This document shows, piece after piece, positions 53,591 to 61,560 of a DNA stretch of 64,000 bases. Both the position numbers and the translations under genes were made by a program. How positions within the stretch are numbered: position 1 is the stretch's first letter; each line of letters starts with the position of its first letter. The stretch lies in the NCBI RefSeq assembly GCF_019890935.1, contig NZ_CP082333.1:3019501-3083500 (forward strand), given 5' to 3'. The DNA is from Exiguobacterium acetylicum. Lineage in GTDB: Bacteria; Bacillota; Bacilli; Exiguobacteriales; Exiguobacteriaceae. The notes under the pieces are model-generated. The model did not search any database, was not told the DNA's origin, and saw only the letters and a list, made by a program, of their open reading frames with translations.

Positions 53591-53925
53591 CCGCCGAAAA
53601 AGCCGGAAGATGAGCCTGTTCCGAATCCCTTTGTCTTCGTGTTATAACTCTTTACTTCTTTTGATTTCGGCGTATACCCTTTCGTTCGCATCGCACTATG
53701 CATCAAGGCACGTGATGCGAAATAACTACCACCCCAGTAATAGTATCCTGAATGAGTTGATGAACTATCATCACAGTACCAAACGCCTTCATCATTATCA
53801 TACTCATAGTCATCACAATCCGGATCATCTGGTCGTTCCGCTCGTGCATCATCCGATCCACACCCACTCAGTGTCGTTCCGATCAACAGTGTTGCAGCTA
53901 GTGTCGCTTGTTTCATCCAATTCAC
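53587..53925 (-). CDS. Small lipoprotein paired with the GspS-like ligase
   Basis: 112 residues. Lipobox LSGC at residues 19-22 after a hydrophobic signal. The mature part is acidic with a tyrosine-rich centre (YYYWGGSYFASRA) and ends SSSGFFGG. E. coli YgiB/YjfM (DUF1190) lipoproteins are likewise encoded next to YgiC/YjfC, with a glycine/serine-rich C-terminus, so this is probably the Gram-positive counterpart. GTG 53925 has AAGGGG about 10 bp upstream. Confidence 0.72.
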   Translation of the reverse strand: MNWMKQATLAATLLIGTTLSGCGSDDARAERPDDPDCDDYEYDNDEGVWYCDDSSSTHSGYYYWGGSYFASRALMHSAMRTKGYTPKSKEVKSYNTKTKGFGTGSSSGFFGG

Positions 53926-54063
53926 CGTCTCAGTCCCCTTTCCTTTTACTCTCGTTATGGATAGTATACGCTTTTTTGGAGAGAAAAGTTTCTTTGTTCT
54001 GCCGGAACTTTTTTTCCTTCAATGTGGTAATAGTATCTATAGAATGAAAAGGAGGATTTACGC

Positions 54064-54507
54064 ATGTCACTCGCCTACTACGTTGAAGAAAATGGTGAAT
54101 TCCATCCGATCTATCAATATGATCGTTATGCGATCGAACCAGAAGAAATCATTGCCCACCAACTCTGCGAATTTCATATCATCGAAGGACATCAATACGA
54201 GCTTCGTTCCAATGAGATGGCAGGTGAATATGATCAATTGATCGTCGACCACATTAAAGCATCACCACGTGCGACAGAAGAACGCGTTTATCCACCGCAT
54301 CAAATTCATATCGAGTTCAGACAGTATTTATCTGACAGCGCGCAACCGCTCTTAAAGACATCAACGGTTCCGAATCACGTCCAAGCGATGCGTTTTTTGA
54401 TCAAGGACAAGATCGAAGTCGAAGGACACGGTGTGTTTGAGCGTGACAGCTGTGAAATCGATATCGACCGGAATTGTTACGTCGTCTATCTTGCCGATAC
54501 ACTTTGA
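54064..54507 (+). CDS. Hypothetical cytoplasmic protein
   Basis: 147 residues, acidic, mixed beta/alpha, no signal or membrane segment. I see no known motif; HIIEGHQYELRSNEMAGEYD and FERDSCEIDIDRNCYVVYL are characteristic stretches. ATG 54064 follows AAGGAGG. Its terminator directly follows, so it is a single-gene unit. Confidence 0.6.
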   Translation: MSLAYYVEENGEFHPIYQYDRYAIEPEEIIAHQLCEFHIIEGHQYELRSNEMAGEYDQLIVDHIKASPRATEERVYPPHQIHIEFRQYLSDSAQPLLKTSTVPNHVQAMRFLIKDKIEVEGHGVFERDSCEIDIDRNCYVVYLADTL

Positions 54508-54520
54508 GATGTAAAATCAG

Positions 54521-54549
54521 GTCTCTTCATTTCCAAGAGACGTTTTTTT
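54521..54549 (+). terminator. Terminator of the hypothetical gene at 54 kb
   Basis: GTCTCTT/AAGAGAC stem with 7-base loop then GTTTTTTTT. Confidence 0.85.
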
Positions 54550-54593
54550 TGGCATACTAGAAAGTAAGAACGAATCAATCGAGGTGAACGAAC

Positions 54594-54767
54594 ATGAGTG
54601 AACAACCAAAAAAACTATCATTGCAAGAGGCAATGATCGAACGCTTGAAAGCAAAAAAACAAGCACAAACAAAACGTCCGACTGGCTTACAAGGAACACA
54701 AACGAAACAATTGACGAGCCAACAGACGAAAAAAGCAAACAACCAGAAAAAACGGACAGGCGTCTAA
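54594..54767 (+). CDS. Small basic protein of 57 residues
   Basis: ATG 54594 lies 7 bp after GAGGTG and the frame runs 57 codons to TAA at 54765-54767. The product starts MSEQPKKLSLQEAMIERLKA and is rich in K, Q and T (tail QKKRTGV). It is strongly basic and likely unstructured at the end. It lies 31 bp before the ABC-F gene. I do not recognise the family; the ribosome site and codon pattern support expression. Confidence 0.6.
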   Translation: MSEQPKKLSLQEAMIERLKAKKQAQTKRPTGLQGTQTKQLTSQQTKKANNQKKRTGV

Positions 54768-54798
54768 GTCACAGGAATTCATGAAATAAGGAGTAATT

Positions 54799-56355
54799 AT
54801 GAGTATTTTAACGGTATCTAACTTAAGTCACGGATTCGGTGACCGCGCCATTTTCGAAAATGTCTCCTTCCGCCTGTTAAAAGGCGAGCACATCGGTCTC
54901 GTCGGTGCGAACGGTGAAGGAAAATCGACGTTCATGAACATCATTACGTCGCAACTTGAGCCGGATGAAGGAAAAGTCGAATGGGCGAAACATGTACGCG
55001 TTGGTTATTTGGATCAGCACGCTGTCCTTGAAAAAGGATTAACCATCCGCGATGCACTTAAAGGTGCATTCCAGTACATGTTCGACATCGAACAGGAAAT
55101 CAATGATTTGTACGGTAAAATGGGTGAAGTCGAGCCAGAAGAACTGGAAAAGATGCTCGAAGAAGTCGGCGTCTTGCAGGACATTCTGACGAATAACGAC
55201 TTCTATACGATCGATGCAAAAGTCGAAGAAATCGCGCGCGGTCTTGGGCTCGATGAGATCGGACTCGACCGGGATGTACAAGAGCTCAGTGGTGGACAGC
55301 GGACGAAAATCCTGCTCGCCAAACTCCTTCTTGAAAAACCGGACATTCTCTTACTTGATGAGCCGACCAACTATCTCGATGTCCAGCATATCGAATGGTT
55401 GAAACGCTACTTGAATGAATATGAGAATGCGTTTATCTTGATTTCGCACGACATTCCATTTCTCAATAGCGTCATCAACTTGATTTATCATATGGAAAAT
55501 CAAGAATTGAATCGTTATGTCGGTGATTACGACAACTTCGTTACGATCCATGAAGCGAAGAAAAAGCAACTCGAGTCTGCGTTCAAGCGTCAACAGCAGG
55601 AAATCTCTGAGTTGAAGGACTTCGTTGCCCGGAACAAGGCACGTGTCTCGACACGGAACATGGCGATGTCACGTCAGAAGAAGCTCGATAAGATGGATGT
55701 CATCGAACTTGCGCAAGAGCGTCCAAAACCAGAGTTCCACTTCCTCCAAGCACGGACACCAAGTAAATTGATGTTCGAAGCAAAAGGTCTCGTCATCGGT
55801 TACGACGAGCCGCTCTCGCGCCCTCTTGATCTAACGATCGAACGTGGGCAGAAGATTGCGTTGCACGGTGCGAACGGGATCGGGAAATCGACGTTGCTCA
55901 AGAGTTTGCTCGGTGAAATTCCAGCTGTCTCGGGTGTCGTTGAGCGAGGCGAGAACTTGCATATCGGGTACTTCGAACAAGAAGTTAAAGAGAAAAACTC
56001 GAATACGTGTATCGAAGAGATTTGGAATACGTTCCCGTCTCTGACACAACAACAAGTGCGTGCTATGCTCGCGAAGTGTGGTTTGATGACGAAACACATC
56101 GAATCGAAAATCGAAGTGCTCAGCGGTGGGGAAAAAGCGAAAGTCCGTCTTTGTAAATTGATGAATACGGAATCGAACATCCTCGTACTCGATGAGCCGA
56201 CGAACCACTTGGACGTCGAAGCCAAAGAAGAATTAAAACGTGCGTTACAAGAGTACAAAGGAACCGTCCTGTTGATCTCACACGAACCAGAATTCTATGA
56301 AGCTGTTGCGACAGACTTATGGAACTGTGAATCATGGACGACAAAAGTATTCTAA
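54799..56355 (+). CDS. ABC-F family ATPase (YkpA/YbiT-like)
   Basis: 518 residues with two ABC domains and no membrane helices. Walker A GANGEGKS and GANGIGKS, signatures LSGGQRTK and LSGGEKAK, Walker B LLLDEPTNYLD and LVLDEPTNHLD, and the interdomain linker about 235-310 with QLESAFKRQQQEISELKDFV. ABC-F proteins act on ribosomes, resolving stalls or giving antibiotic protection; the YkpA/YbiT branch is housekeeping. ATG 54799 follows AGGAG. Confidence 0.92.
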   Translation: MSILTVSNLSHGFGDRAIFENVSFRLLKGEHIGLVGANGEGKSTFMNIITSQLEPDEGKVEWAKHVRVGYLDQHAVLEKGLTIRDALKGAFQYMFDIEQEINDLYGKMGEVEPEELEKMLEEVGVLQDILTNNDFYTIDAKVEEIARGLGLDEIGLDRDVQELSGGQRTKILLAKLLLEKPDILLLDEPTNYLDVQHIEWLKRYLNEYENAFILISHDIPFLNSVINLIYHMENQELNRYVGDYDNFVTIHEAKKKQLESAFKRQQQEISELKDFVARNKARVSTRNMAMSRQKKLDKMDVIELAQERPKPEFHFLQARTPSKLMFEAKGLVIGYDEPLSRPLDLTIERGQKIALHGANGIGKSTLLKSLLGEIPAVSGVVERGENLHIGYFEQEVKEKNSNTCIEEIWNTFPSLTQQQVRAMLAKCGLMTKHIESKIEVLSGGEKAKVRLCKLMNTESNILVLDEPTNHLDVEAKEELKRALQEYKGTVLLISHEPEFYEAVATDLWNCESWTTKVF

Positions 56356-56368
56356 GCTACACCATACA

Positions 56369-56403
56369 AAAGATGGGATGCCCAGAAGGGTATCCCATCT
56401 TTT
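56369..56403 (+). terminator. ABC-F gene terminator
   Basis: AAAGATGGGAT/ATCCCATCTTT stem followed by TTAG. Confidence 0.85.
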
Positions 56404-56488
56404 TAGTTCACACACTTAATCATTGCATGATTGTGCATCTTCACGCACACTAAGACTTAGAAAATGATTATGAAGGAGCGTGTTTTTT

Positions 56489-57274
56489 TTGGAAACGATC
56501 ACGAAAAAGGCAACACTATCCTATCTCCATGTTCCAAGCGGTGGTTCAGAACAGTTGATTGCCCGTCTCTATTCACCTGAACATACAGCGAATGCTCCAC
56601 TGATTGTCCTCTTCCACGGATTTCCCGGGAAACAGTTGAACATGGACTGGGCAGTTCAACTTCAAAGTGCAGGGTACCATGTACTCGTCACGTCGTATCG
56701 TGGAACGATCGGGAGCCCTGGAACCTTCCGATTCCAACATGTTTTGGAAGACGCGACCGCGACACTACAGTATGTCTGCTCAGAGTCTTTTACTGCCGAA
56801 CATGGCATCAAGGCGGATCAGATTACCGTCGTTGGTCATAGCATGGGCGGCTTCGCCGGTCTACATGCTTTTGCTGAGACACCAGAGGCTGCACATTATG
56901 TCGGAATCTCTCCGTTTAATTTTGGTCTCGTCGGTCAGCTCGTCCTCGAACATCCGGAATACGAAGCTGCGCTATACGGTGTACTCGAACGAGGAGCTGC
57001 TTTCCTAAATGGTGCTGTTGCTGACGCGTTACTCGATGAGTTGAAGCACCATCATACGACTTGGAACTTACTGACGCTAAAAGAACGTTTAGCCGATCGC
57101 TCGATGTTGCTTATGACGTCAGAACGGGACGAAACATCGATTAAAGCACTCCATCATGACTTATTGCTACCCGACAGTCCGTTCGAGGAAGCAATCGTCG
57201 ATAGTGATCACAACTATATCGAAAATCGGGACGCTGCCTTTAACGAATGGACGGCTTGGCTCGCCCGACAATGA
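56489..57274 (+). CDS. Alpha/beta hydrolase (S9-like fold)
   Basis: 261 residues, cytoplasmic. Oxyanion loop LFHGFPGKQLNMD near 40, nucleophile GHSMGGFAGL near 117, and histidine in DSDHNYIENRD near 240. Substrate unknown, probably an esterase. TTG 56489 is chosen because AAGGAG is 10 bp upstream; the GTG at 56480 is only 1 bp from it. Confidence 0.8.
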   Translation: METITKKATLSYLHVPSGGSEQLIARLYSPEHTANAPLIVLFHGFPGKQLNMDWAVQLQSAGYHVLVTSYRGTIGSPGTFRFQHVLEDATATLQYVCSESFTAEHGIKADQITVVGHSMGGFAGLHAFAETPEAAHYVGISPFNFGLVGQLVLEHPEYEAALYGVLERGAAFLNGAVADALLDELKHHHTTWNLLTLKERLADRSMLLMTSERDETSIKALHHDLLLPDSPFEEAIVDSDHNYIENRDAAFNEWTAWLARQ

Positions 57275-57283
57275 AAAGAGCGC

Positions 57284-57862
57284 TCAGCGTACGACTGAGC
57301 GCTCTTTTGCTGAAGTTCGAGTCCGTTGCACAGGACGGATCCGCATCCGATAAAGGACGAGCGTAAACATCGTCAGTGTTGAGACAGTGTACCAAATGGT
57401 CGTGAATAGGGTTCCGGTATCCGTACCGATGAAAAGCCCATGTGCCGTCATTAATAGCCAAGCAGGTAAGACAAGCCAGTGCGTCAATTTCCAAAGCGTC
57501 TTGCCTAACGTTTCCTTCAAGAAATCCGATGTCACGAGAACGAATCCGAATAAGTAAAGACTGATCGTTCCTAGCGCATTCCAGAGTGGTTCATAAGAAG
57601 CTTGGCCCGGAATCAGGACCTCAAAAATCGTCAGTGGTGCGTATGAATCGACGATGATGAGTGTCGCATGAAGGACGATTGCGAGCAACCCTGCCCAGCC
57701 ACTATATAAATGCACGTGATGTAGCCGTGCTTTTTGTTTTTTGAGTGCCGGGTAAGAACCGAGCAATCCCGCTAAGACAGAAATCGTCATGAAGAAGTGC
57801 CCACTTAATCCACTCAACCGAATCATCGTCCATGTCGAGAATAACCATTTCATCCAGTCCAT
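57284..57862 (-). CDS. Ferric-reductase-like transmembrane haem protein
   Basis: 192 residues with about six helices. Two histidine pairs suit bis-haem b coordination across the membrane: H51 and H65 in one helix (14 apart) and H128 and H141 in another (13 apart); H22, H48 and H49 are also present. This is the pattern of the ferric reductase-like transmembrane domain, but no FAD/NADPH domain is attached. It follows ApbE with a 13-bp overlap and is the last gene of the acidic protein-apbE operon. Confidence 0.75.
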   Translation of the reverse strand: MDWMKWLFSTWTMIRLSGLSGHFFMTISVLAGLLGSYPALKKQKARLHHVHLYSGWAGLLAIVLHATLIIVDSYAPLTIFEVLIPGQASYEPLWNALGTISLYLFGFVLVTSDFLKETLGKTLWKLTHWLVLPAWLLMTAHGLFIGTDTGTLFTTIWYTVSTLTMFTLVLYRMRIRPVQRTRTSAKERSVVR

Positions 57863-58740
57863 ATCTCACTCACTCCCTTCTGTTCACTTCGCCATTCCCC
57901 AGCAGTATCCAAAATCAATAATCGTCCTTTTGGAAACCAACGAAACAGCTTTTCCTGACGTTCTGTCTCTGTCATCTGAAAGGCAAGCTTCGTCATGACT
58001 TCTGCTTCATAGAGTTGTGGCGCAGATGCGGTCACTTGAAGAATCGGACTTTTCGTCGGACGTCCTGTTCGTCCATCTAATAAATGATGATGCGTCTGGT
58101 CGTCCGTCTTCCACGATCGATAGACACGGTTCGATGTCGCGACCGCGCCTTGTCGCAATTTCACATCAGCGACGCGTTGTTCGGTCTCGGGATGTGTGAT
58201 CGTGATATTCCATGGTTCCTCATCCGACCAGACGATGACGTCACCACCCGCTTCAATCAATCCGCGATTCCAGGTTTTTCGTAGTCGTTGCGCTGCGATC
58301 ATCGCGGCAGCTCCTTTCCCGATACCACCTAGGTCGATAAAACCGCCTCCGACTCTCGTCACGTCACAGCCTTCAATGATGAACGGGGCGATTTCTGGTG
58401 GAGCAACCTCTTCATAAACGACAGCTTGTGTGAAGGGAAATGATTGGCGATAGCCATTGGCTTGTTGTTGCGCCAGCAGGAATGGGGAAAAATAACGTTC
58501 GGTCTGCTCGAAGTATCGCGTGGCGCGGGCCAGCAAGCGGGCTAACGGTAAGGACACCGATAACGTGTCGCCGATCCGTAAGCGATTCAATCGACTGACT
58601 TCGCTTTGCTCATCAAAGCGTGACCACTGCCGATCTACATAATGAAAGAATCGGACAAGTTCCTCCCATTCTGCTTCATCGATCGGCTGATCCGTTACGA
58701 ATCGCACCTGATTATGCATCGCATACAATTGTCGCTCCAT
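57850..58740 (-). CDS. FAD:protein FMN transferase (ApbE-like), no signal peptide
   Basis: 296 residues. ApbE motifs are present: FIDLGGIGKGAAAMIAAQRL near 145, GLIEAGGDVIVWSD near 178, HHHLLDGRTGRPTKSPI near 235 and the metal-binding aspartate/threonine region AEVMTKLAFQM near 263. ApbE links FMN to a Thr/Ser of target proteins, usually outside the membrane. No lipobox or signal peptide is seen here: the start MERQLYAMHNQV has GGAGGAGG just upstream, so the start is firm. No target with the usual flavinylation motif is in the window. Confidence 0.88.
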   Translation of the reverse strand: MERQLYAMHNQVRFVTDQPIDEAEWEELVRFFHYVDRQWSRFDEQSEVSRLNRLRIGDTLSVSLPLARLLARATRYFEQTERYFSPFLLAQQQANGYRQSFPFTQAVVYEEVAPPEIAPFIIEGCDVTRVGGGFIDLGGIGKGAAAMIAAQRLRKTWNRGLIEAGGDVIVWSDEEPWNITITHPETEQRVADVKLRQGAVATSNRVYRSWKTDDQTHHHLLDGRTGRPTKSPILQVTASAPQLYEAEVMTKLAFQMTETERQEKLFRWFPKGRLLILDTAGEWRSEQKGVSEIWTG

Positions 58741-58751
58741 CTTCCTCCTCC

Positions 58752-59060
58752 TTACCTCGAATGGCTAGACTGACCGTCACTCGATCCACCCGGTTGACTG
58801 AAGCCAGATGATTCATCACCTTGCCATTGATCGTCATCGTCTTCTTCGTAATATCCATCATCCCCTTCGTATTCGCCTTCATCATCGCTATACTGATTCC
58901 CTTGAGATGGTAGCGTCGTATCGTTCGAATACGTATCGCCTGTCGAAACAGGTGTCGTCGAGGAATCGTTCGAGCTAACACTCAACTGACCAATCGCAAG
59001 TCCGATGAAGACGGAACTACTAAGCCCGACGAGCCATTTCGCAAATGGTTTGGGTTTCAT
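58752..59060 (-). CDS. Acidic exported or membrane-anchored protein
   Basis: 102 residues: basic start, hydrophobic segment about 9-27 (AKWLVGLSSSVFIGLAIG), then an extracytoplasmic low-complexity part rich in S, T, D, E and Y (acidic run at about 60-80) ending in G/S. No fold recognised. ATG 59060 follows GAGAGGAAACAG. First gene of the apbE operon, controlled from a promoter with the tandem TGTCAG box. Confidence 0.65.
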   Translation of the reverse strand: MKPKPFAKWLVGLSSSVFIGLAIGQLSVSSNDSSTTPVSTGDTYSNDTTLPSQGNQYSDDEGEYEGDDGYYEEDDDDQWQGDESSGFSQPGGSSDGQSSHSR

Positions 59061-59088
59061 CTGTTTCCTCTCCCTTCTTGTTACGTTT

Positions 59089-59121
59089 ACTGTATCGAAA
59101 AAAACTGACAACTAACTGACG
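59089..59121. promoter_or_regulatory. Tandem TGTCAG box between divergent redox operon and two-component genes
   Basis: Plus strand CTGACA (59105-59110) and CTGACG (59116-59121), 11 bp apart. On the minus strand this reads CGTCAG-N5-TGTCAG-N10-TACAGT, with the -10 at 59089-59094. The same arrangement occurs at 61007-61039. A GATAAT -10 (59132-59137) for the regulator gene lies 10 bp on the other side. Confidence 0.75.
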
Positions 59122-59161
59122 GCAACTATGGGATAATGAGAAAAAAAGAGGAGCGATGTGC

Positions 59162-59839
59162 ATGCGCGTTTTGGTAGCAGAAGATGATCAGCGTCTTGCG
59201 AAGATGTTACGCCTCCATTTGGAGCGGGCAGGATATCAGGTAGATGTTGCGCAGGATGGAGTGGAAGCGCTCCTCCAATGTCAGACGTATCGCTATGACT
59301 TACTCGTTCTCGATTGGATGATGCCTCGTAAGAGCGGAGTCGAAGTCGCCGCTACCTTACGGCAAGAACAGTTTGAAGGCGGCATCTTGATGCTGACTGC
59401 TCGTGATACGGAAATCGATCTCGTTCATGGTCTCGATAGTGGAGCCGACGACTATCTCGTTAAACCGTTTCAATCGAATGAATTACTGGCACGACTGCGC
59501 GCGCTCAGTCGTCGTCAACAAAAGGCATTCGTGTCGACGGTCTCCTTCAACGGACTAGTACTCGATCTATCGTCACAAACAATTTCCTATGAACATCATC
59601 CGATTGATTTAACACGACGTGAATTTGAATTCCTTTCCTTACTGTTAAGACGACCTGAACAGGTGATGAGTCGTGAATTGATCATTGAAGTCGTGTGGGG
59701 GATTGGGGCGGATATTACGGATAACGCGCTCGATGCGCTCGTCCGACTCGTTCGGAAAAAATTAGATGCGGTCGGAGCTCCTAATTTGATCCGGACAGTT
59801 CGCGGATTCGGTTATCGTTTAGGTGATCCGCATGCTTGA
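59162..59839 (+). CDS. OmpR family response regulator (redox locus)
   Basis: 225 residues. Receiver with AEDDQ at 6-10, aspartate in LLVLDWMMPRKSG near 51 and KPF lysine near 101; C-terminal winged helix ending NLIRTVRGFGYRLGD. ATG 59162 is 8 bp after GAGGAG; ATG 59156 is too close. It overlaps the kinase gene by 8 bp. The tandem TGTCAG sites nearby are its likely targets, given the direct-repeat, 11-bp form bound by OmpR-family dimers. Confidence 0.92.
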   Translation: MRVLVAEDDQRLAKMLRLHLERAGYQVDVAQDGVEALLQCQTYRYDLLVLDWMMPRKSGVEVAATLRQEQFEGGILMLTARDTEIDLVHGLDSGADDYLVKPFQSNELLARLRALSRRQQKAFVSTVSFNGLVLDLSSQTISYEHHPIDLTRREFEFLSLLLRRPEQVMSRELIIEVVWGIGADITDNALDALVRLVRKKLDAVGAPNLIRTVRGFGYRLGDPHA

Positions 59840-61001
59840 ATCGATTCGAAAACGACTGACCTTGTTATTCAGCGGTTCGTTCTTTCTTGTACTAGTCCTC
59901 ATCCTGATTGGTGTGTATGTCACGAACGCTCAATTGCTGAATCGAATGGAATTGAATCAATTGAAGGGCGTATCTGATCGAGATATCTTCGAACGGATCG
60001 AGCATGGGGAATATCAATTCATTCGAAATCCGATTTACTTCCAGTTACTCGATGGTTCAGGAAACGAACGCTATGCAAGTCTGCCGCCAGACGTCGAGTC
60101 TAAAACACTACGCCGTTTTTTAAGCTCGAATGATACGACGCAACAAGTGGAATGGGATGATCGACACTTCTTACTGTATCAACGAAGTACCGAAGAAGGA
60201 CGACTACTACTGATGAAGGACATTTCTCCGACCGAAGATACCTTACAACGATTGATTGCCGTTCTTGCGGGGATTGCGGTGCTCGCAACGGTTGTCCTAA
60301 CACTAGTCGGATACATCCTTGCTGGTCGAGCCGTCATTCCGGTGCAACAAGCATTCGATCGCCAACGTCGTTTTACGTCCGATGCTTCACATGAACTACG
60401 GACACCTCTGACAATTGTCTATAGCGGAATTGAATTGCTAGAAGCGGAATCACTTTCGAATGAAGGACGTACGATTCTAGAGGACATTAAAGCAGAAACG
60501 GCAGGCATGCAGTATTTGGTCACCGATTTATTATTGCTTGCGCGAGAAGGACAGCCGTCCCCAAAACAGGAAGTTGACCTCAGTTCACTCGTTCAAAAGA
60601 CTGTCGAACGTTTTCAGCACGCCTACTTGGATCGCGTCATCCACGCCTCGATAATGCCTGACTTACGCATGAAAGGGGATGCCCATCAATTAAACCGCTT
60701 ATTGACGGTCTTTCTTGAGAATGCTCTTGTCTACAGTGATGATGTCATCGATGTCTCATTAAACGAAACAGCCACAGAACGCCAGTTGACGATACAGGAC
60801 CGCGGAATCGGTATCGCTTCCGATCAACAAACTAAAATATTCGAGCGCTTTTACCGAGGGGACCATTCACGTCACGGAACAGGAACCGGTCTTGGGTTAT
60901 CGATTGCTCAATCCATTGTGGAGCAACATGGTGGAACGATTTCCATTGATTCAACATTAGGTGAAGGTACACGGTTCATCATTCATTTCCCAACTCTTTA
61001 A
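59832..61001 (+). CDS. Membrane sensor histidine kinase (redox locus)
   Basis: 389 residues: helices about 10-32 and 140-162 bracket an extracytoplasmic sensor of about 105 residues, with only a short linker before HisKA (TSDASHELRTPLTIVYSG near 185) and HATPase_c (FLENALVYSDD, DRGIGIA, GTGTGLGLSIAQSI). ATG 59832 has TAGGTG 7 bp upstream. Partner of the preceding regulator. Confidence 0.92.
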   Translation: MLESIRKRLTLLFSGSFFLVLVLILIGVYVTNAQLLNRMELNQLKGVSDRDIFERIEHGEYQFIRNPIYFQLLDGSGNERYASLPPDVESKTLRRFLSSNDTTQQVEWDDRHFLLYQRSTEEGRLLLMKDISPTEDTLQRLIAVLAGIAVLATVVLTLVGYILAGRAVIPVQQAFDRQRRFTSDASHELRTPLTIVYSGIELLEAESLSNEGRTILEDIKAETAGMQYLVTDLLLLAREGQPSPKQEVDLSSLVQKTVERFQHAYLDRVIHASIMPDLRMKGDAHQLNRLLTVFLENALVYSDDVIDVSLNETATERQLTIQDRGIGIASDQQTKIFERFYRGDHSRHGTGTGLGLSIAQSIVEQHGGTISIDSTLGEGTRFIIHFPTL

Positions 61002-61006
61002 AACGA

Positions 61007-61039
61007 TGTCAGTTAACTGTCAGATAAGCAGGGTAAAGT
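61007..61039 (+). promoter_or_regulatory. Tandem TGTCAG box at the DUF2231 promoter
   Basis: TGTCAG (61007-61012) and TGTCAG (61018-61023), 11 bp apart, then exactly 10 bp and TAAAGT (61034-61039). Same spacing as at the divergent 59.1-kb promoter, so both are probably bound by the response regulator encoded between them. Confidence 0.75.
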
Positions 61040-61080
61040 AAGACTAGGATTTACCATACTTATCCAAGGAGGTTTTTGAT

Positions 61081-61494
61081 ATGTTGGGAAATGTACCGCT
61101 TCATCCGCTTCTTGTCCATGCACCGATTGCACTTTTGTTATTCGCGACGATCTTATTACTCGTCAGCCTGAAATGGACGCAATTCAAACTGTTTGCCCTT
61201 TTTACGTTGGTCGTCGGTCTGATTTCTGGAGTTGCCGCCTATTTGTCTGGAGACGGGGCAGAAGAGTATGCGGAAGCGAATTTAAGTAGCGTCACCCATG
61301 CTGCCATCGAAAATCATGAGCATTTCGCGTTATTCAGCCTTGTTGCCTTTGGTGTCTCGCTGTTATTTCTTTTGTTGGGTTACCGCTCGAACAAAAAAAT
61401 GTTTTTATTACTCAGTTTCGTCGTTGCCATCGTCGGTAGCGGACTACTTGCTTATACTGGTCATCTCGGTGGTCAAATGGTCTATGCCAAATAA
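61081..61494 (+). CDS. DUF2231 membrane protein
   Basis: 137 residues with four helices. The family motif LHPLLVHAPIALLLF is at the start (H8, H13) and further histidines occur in VTHAAIENHEHFALF near 72-86 and YTGHLGGQ near 128. Histidine pairs of this kind suggest haem or metal binding, but no function is established. ATG 61081 follows AAGGAGG. Own promoter with the TGTCAG box. Confidence 0.8.
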   Translation: MLGNVPLHPLLVHAPIALLLFATILLLVSLKWTQFKLFALFTLVVGLISGVAAYLSGDGAEEYAEANLSSVTHAAIENHEHFALFSLVAFGVSLLFLLLGYRSNKKMFLLLSFVVAIVGSGLLAYTGHLGGQMVYAK

Positions 61495-61497
61495 AAC

Positions 61498-61548
61498 AAG
61501 AGCCGGTCTATTTTCTCTTTTGATCAGAGAAGTAGACCGGCTCTTTTA
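61498..61548. terminator. Bidirectional terminator after the DUF2231 gene
   Basis: AAGAGCCGGTCTA (61498-61510) pairs with TAGACCGGCTCTT (61533-61545), with inner TCTCT/AGAGA pairing. Confidence 0.9.
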
Positions 61549-61560
61549 TATTGTTGCGAT

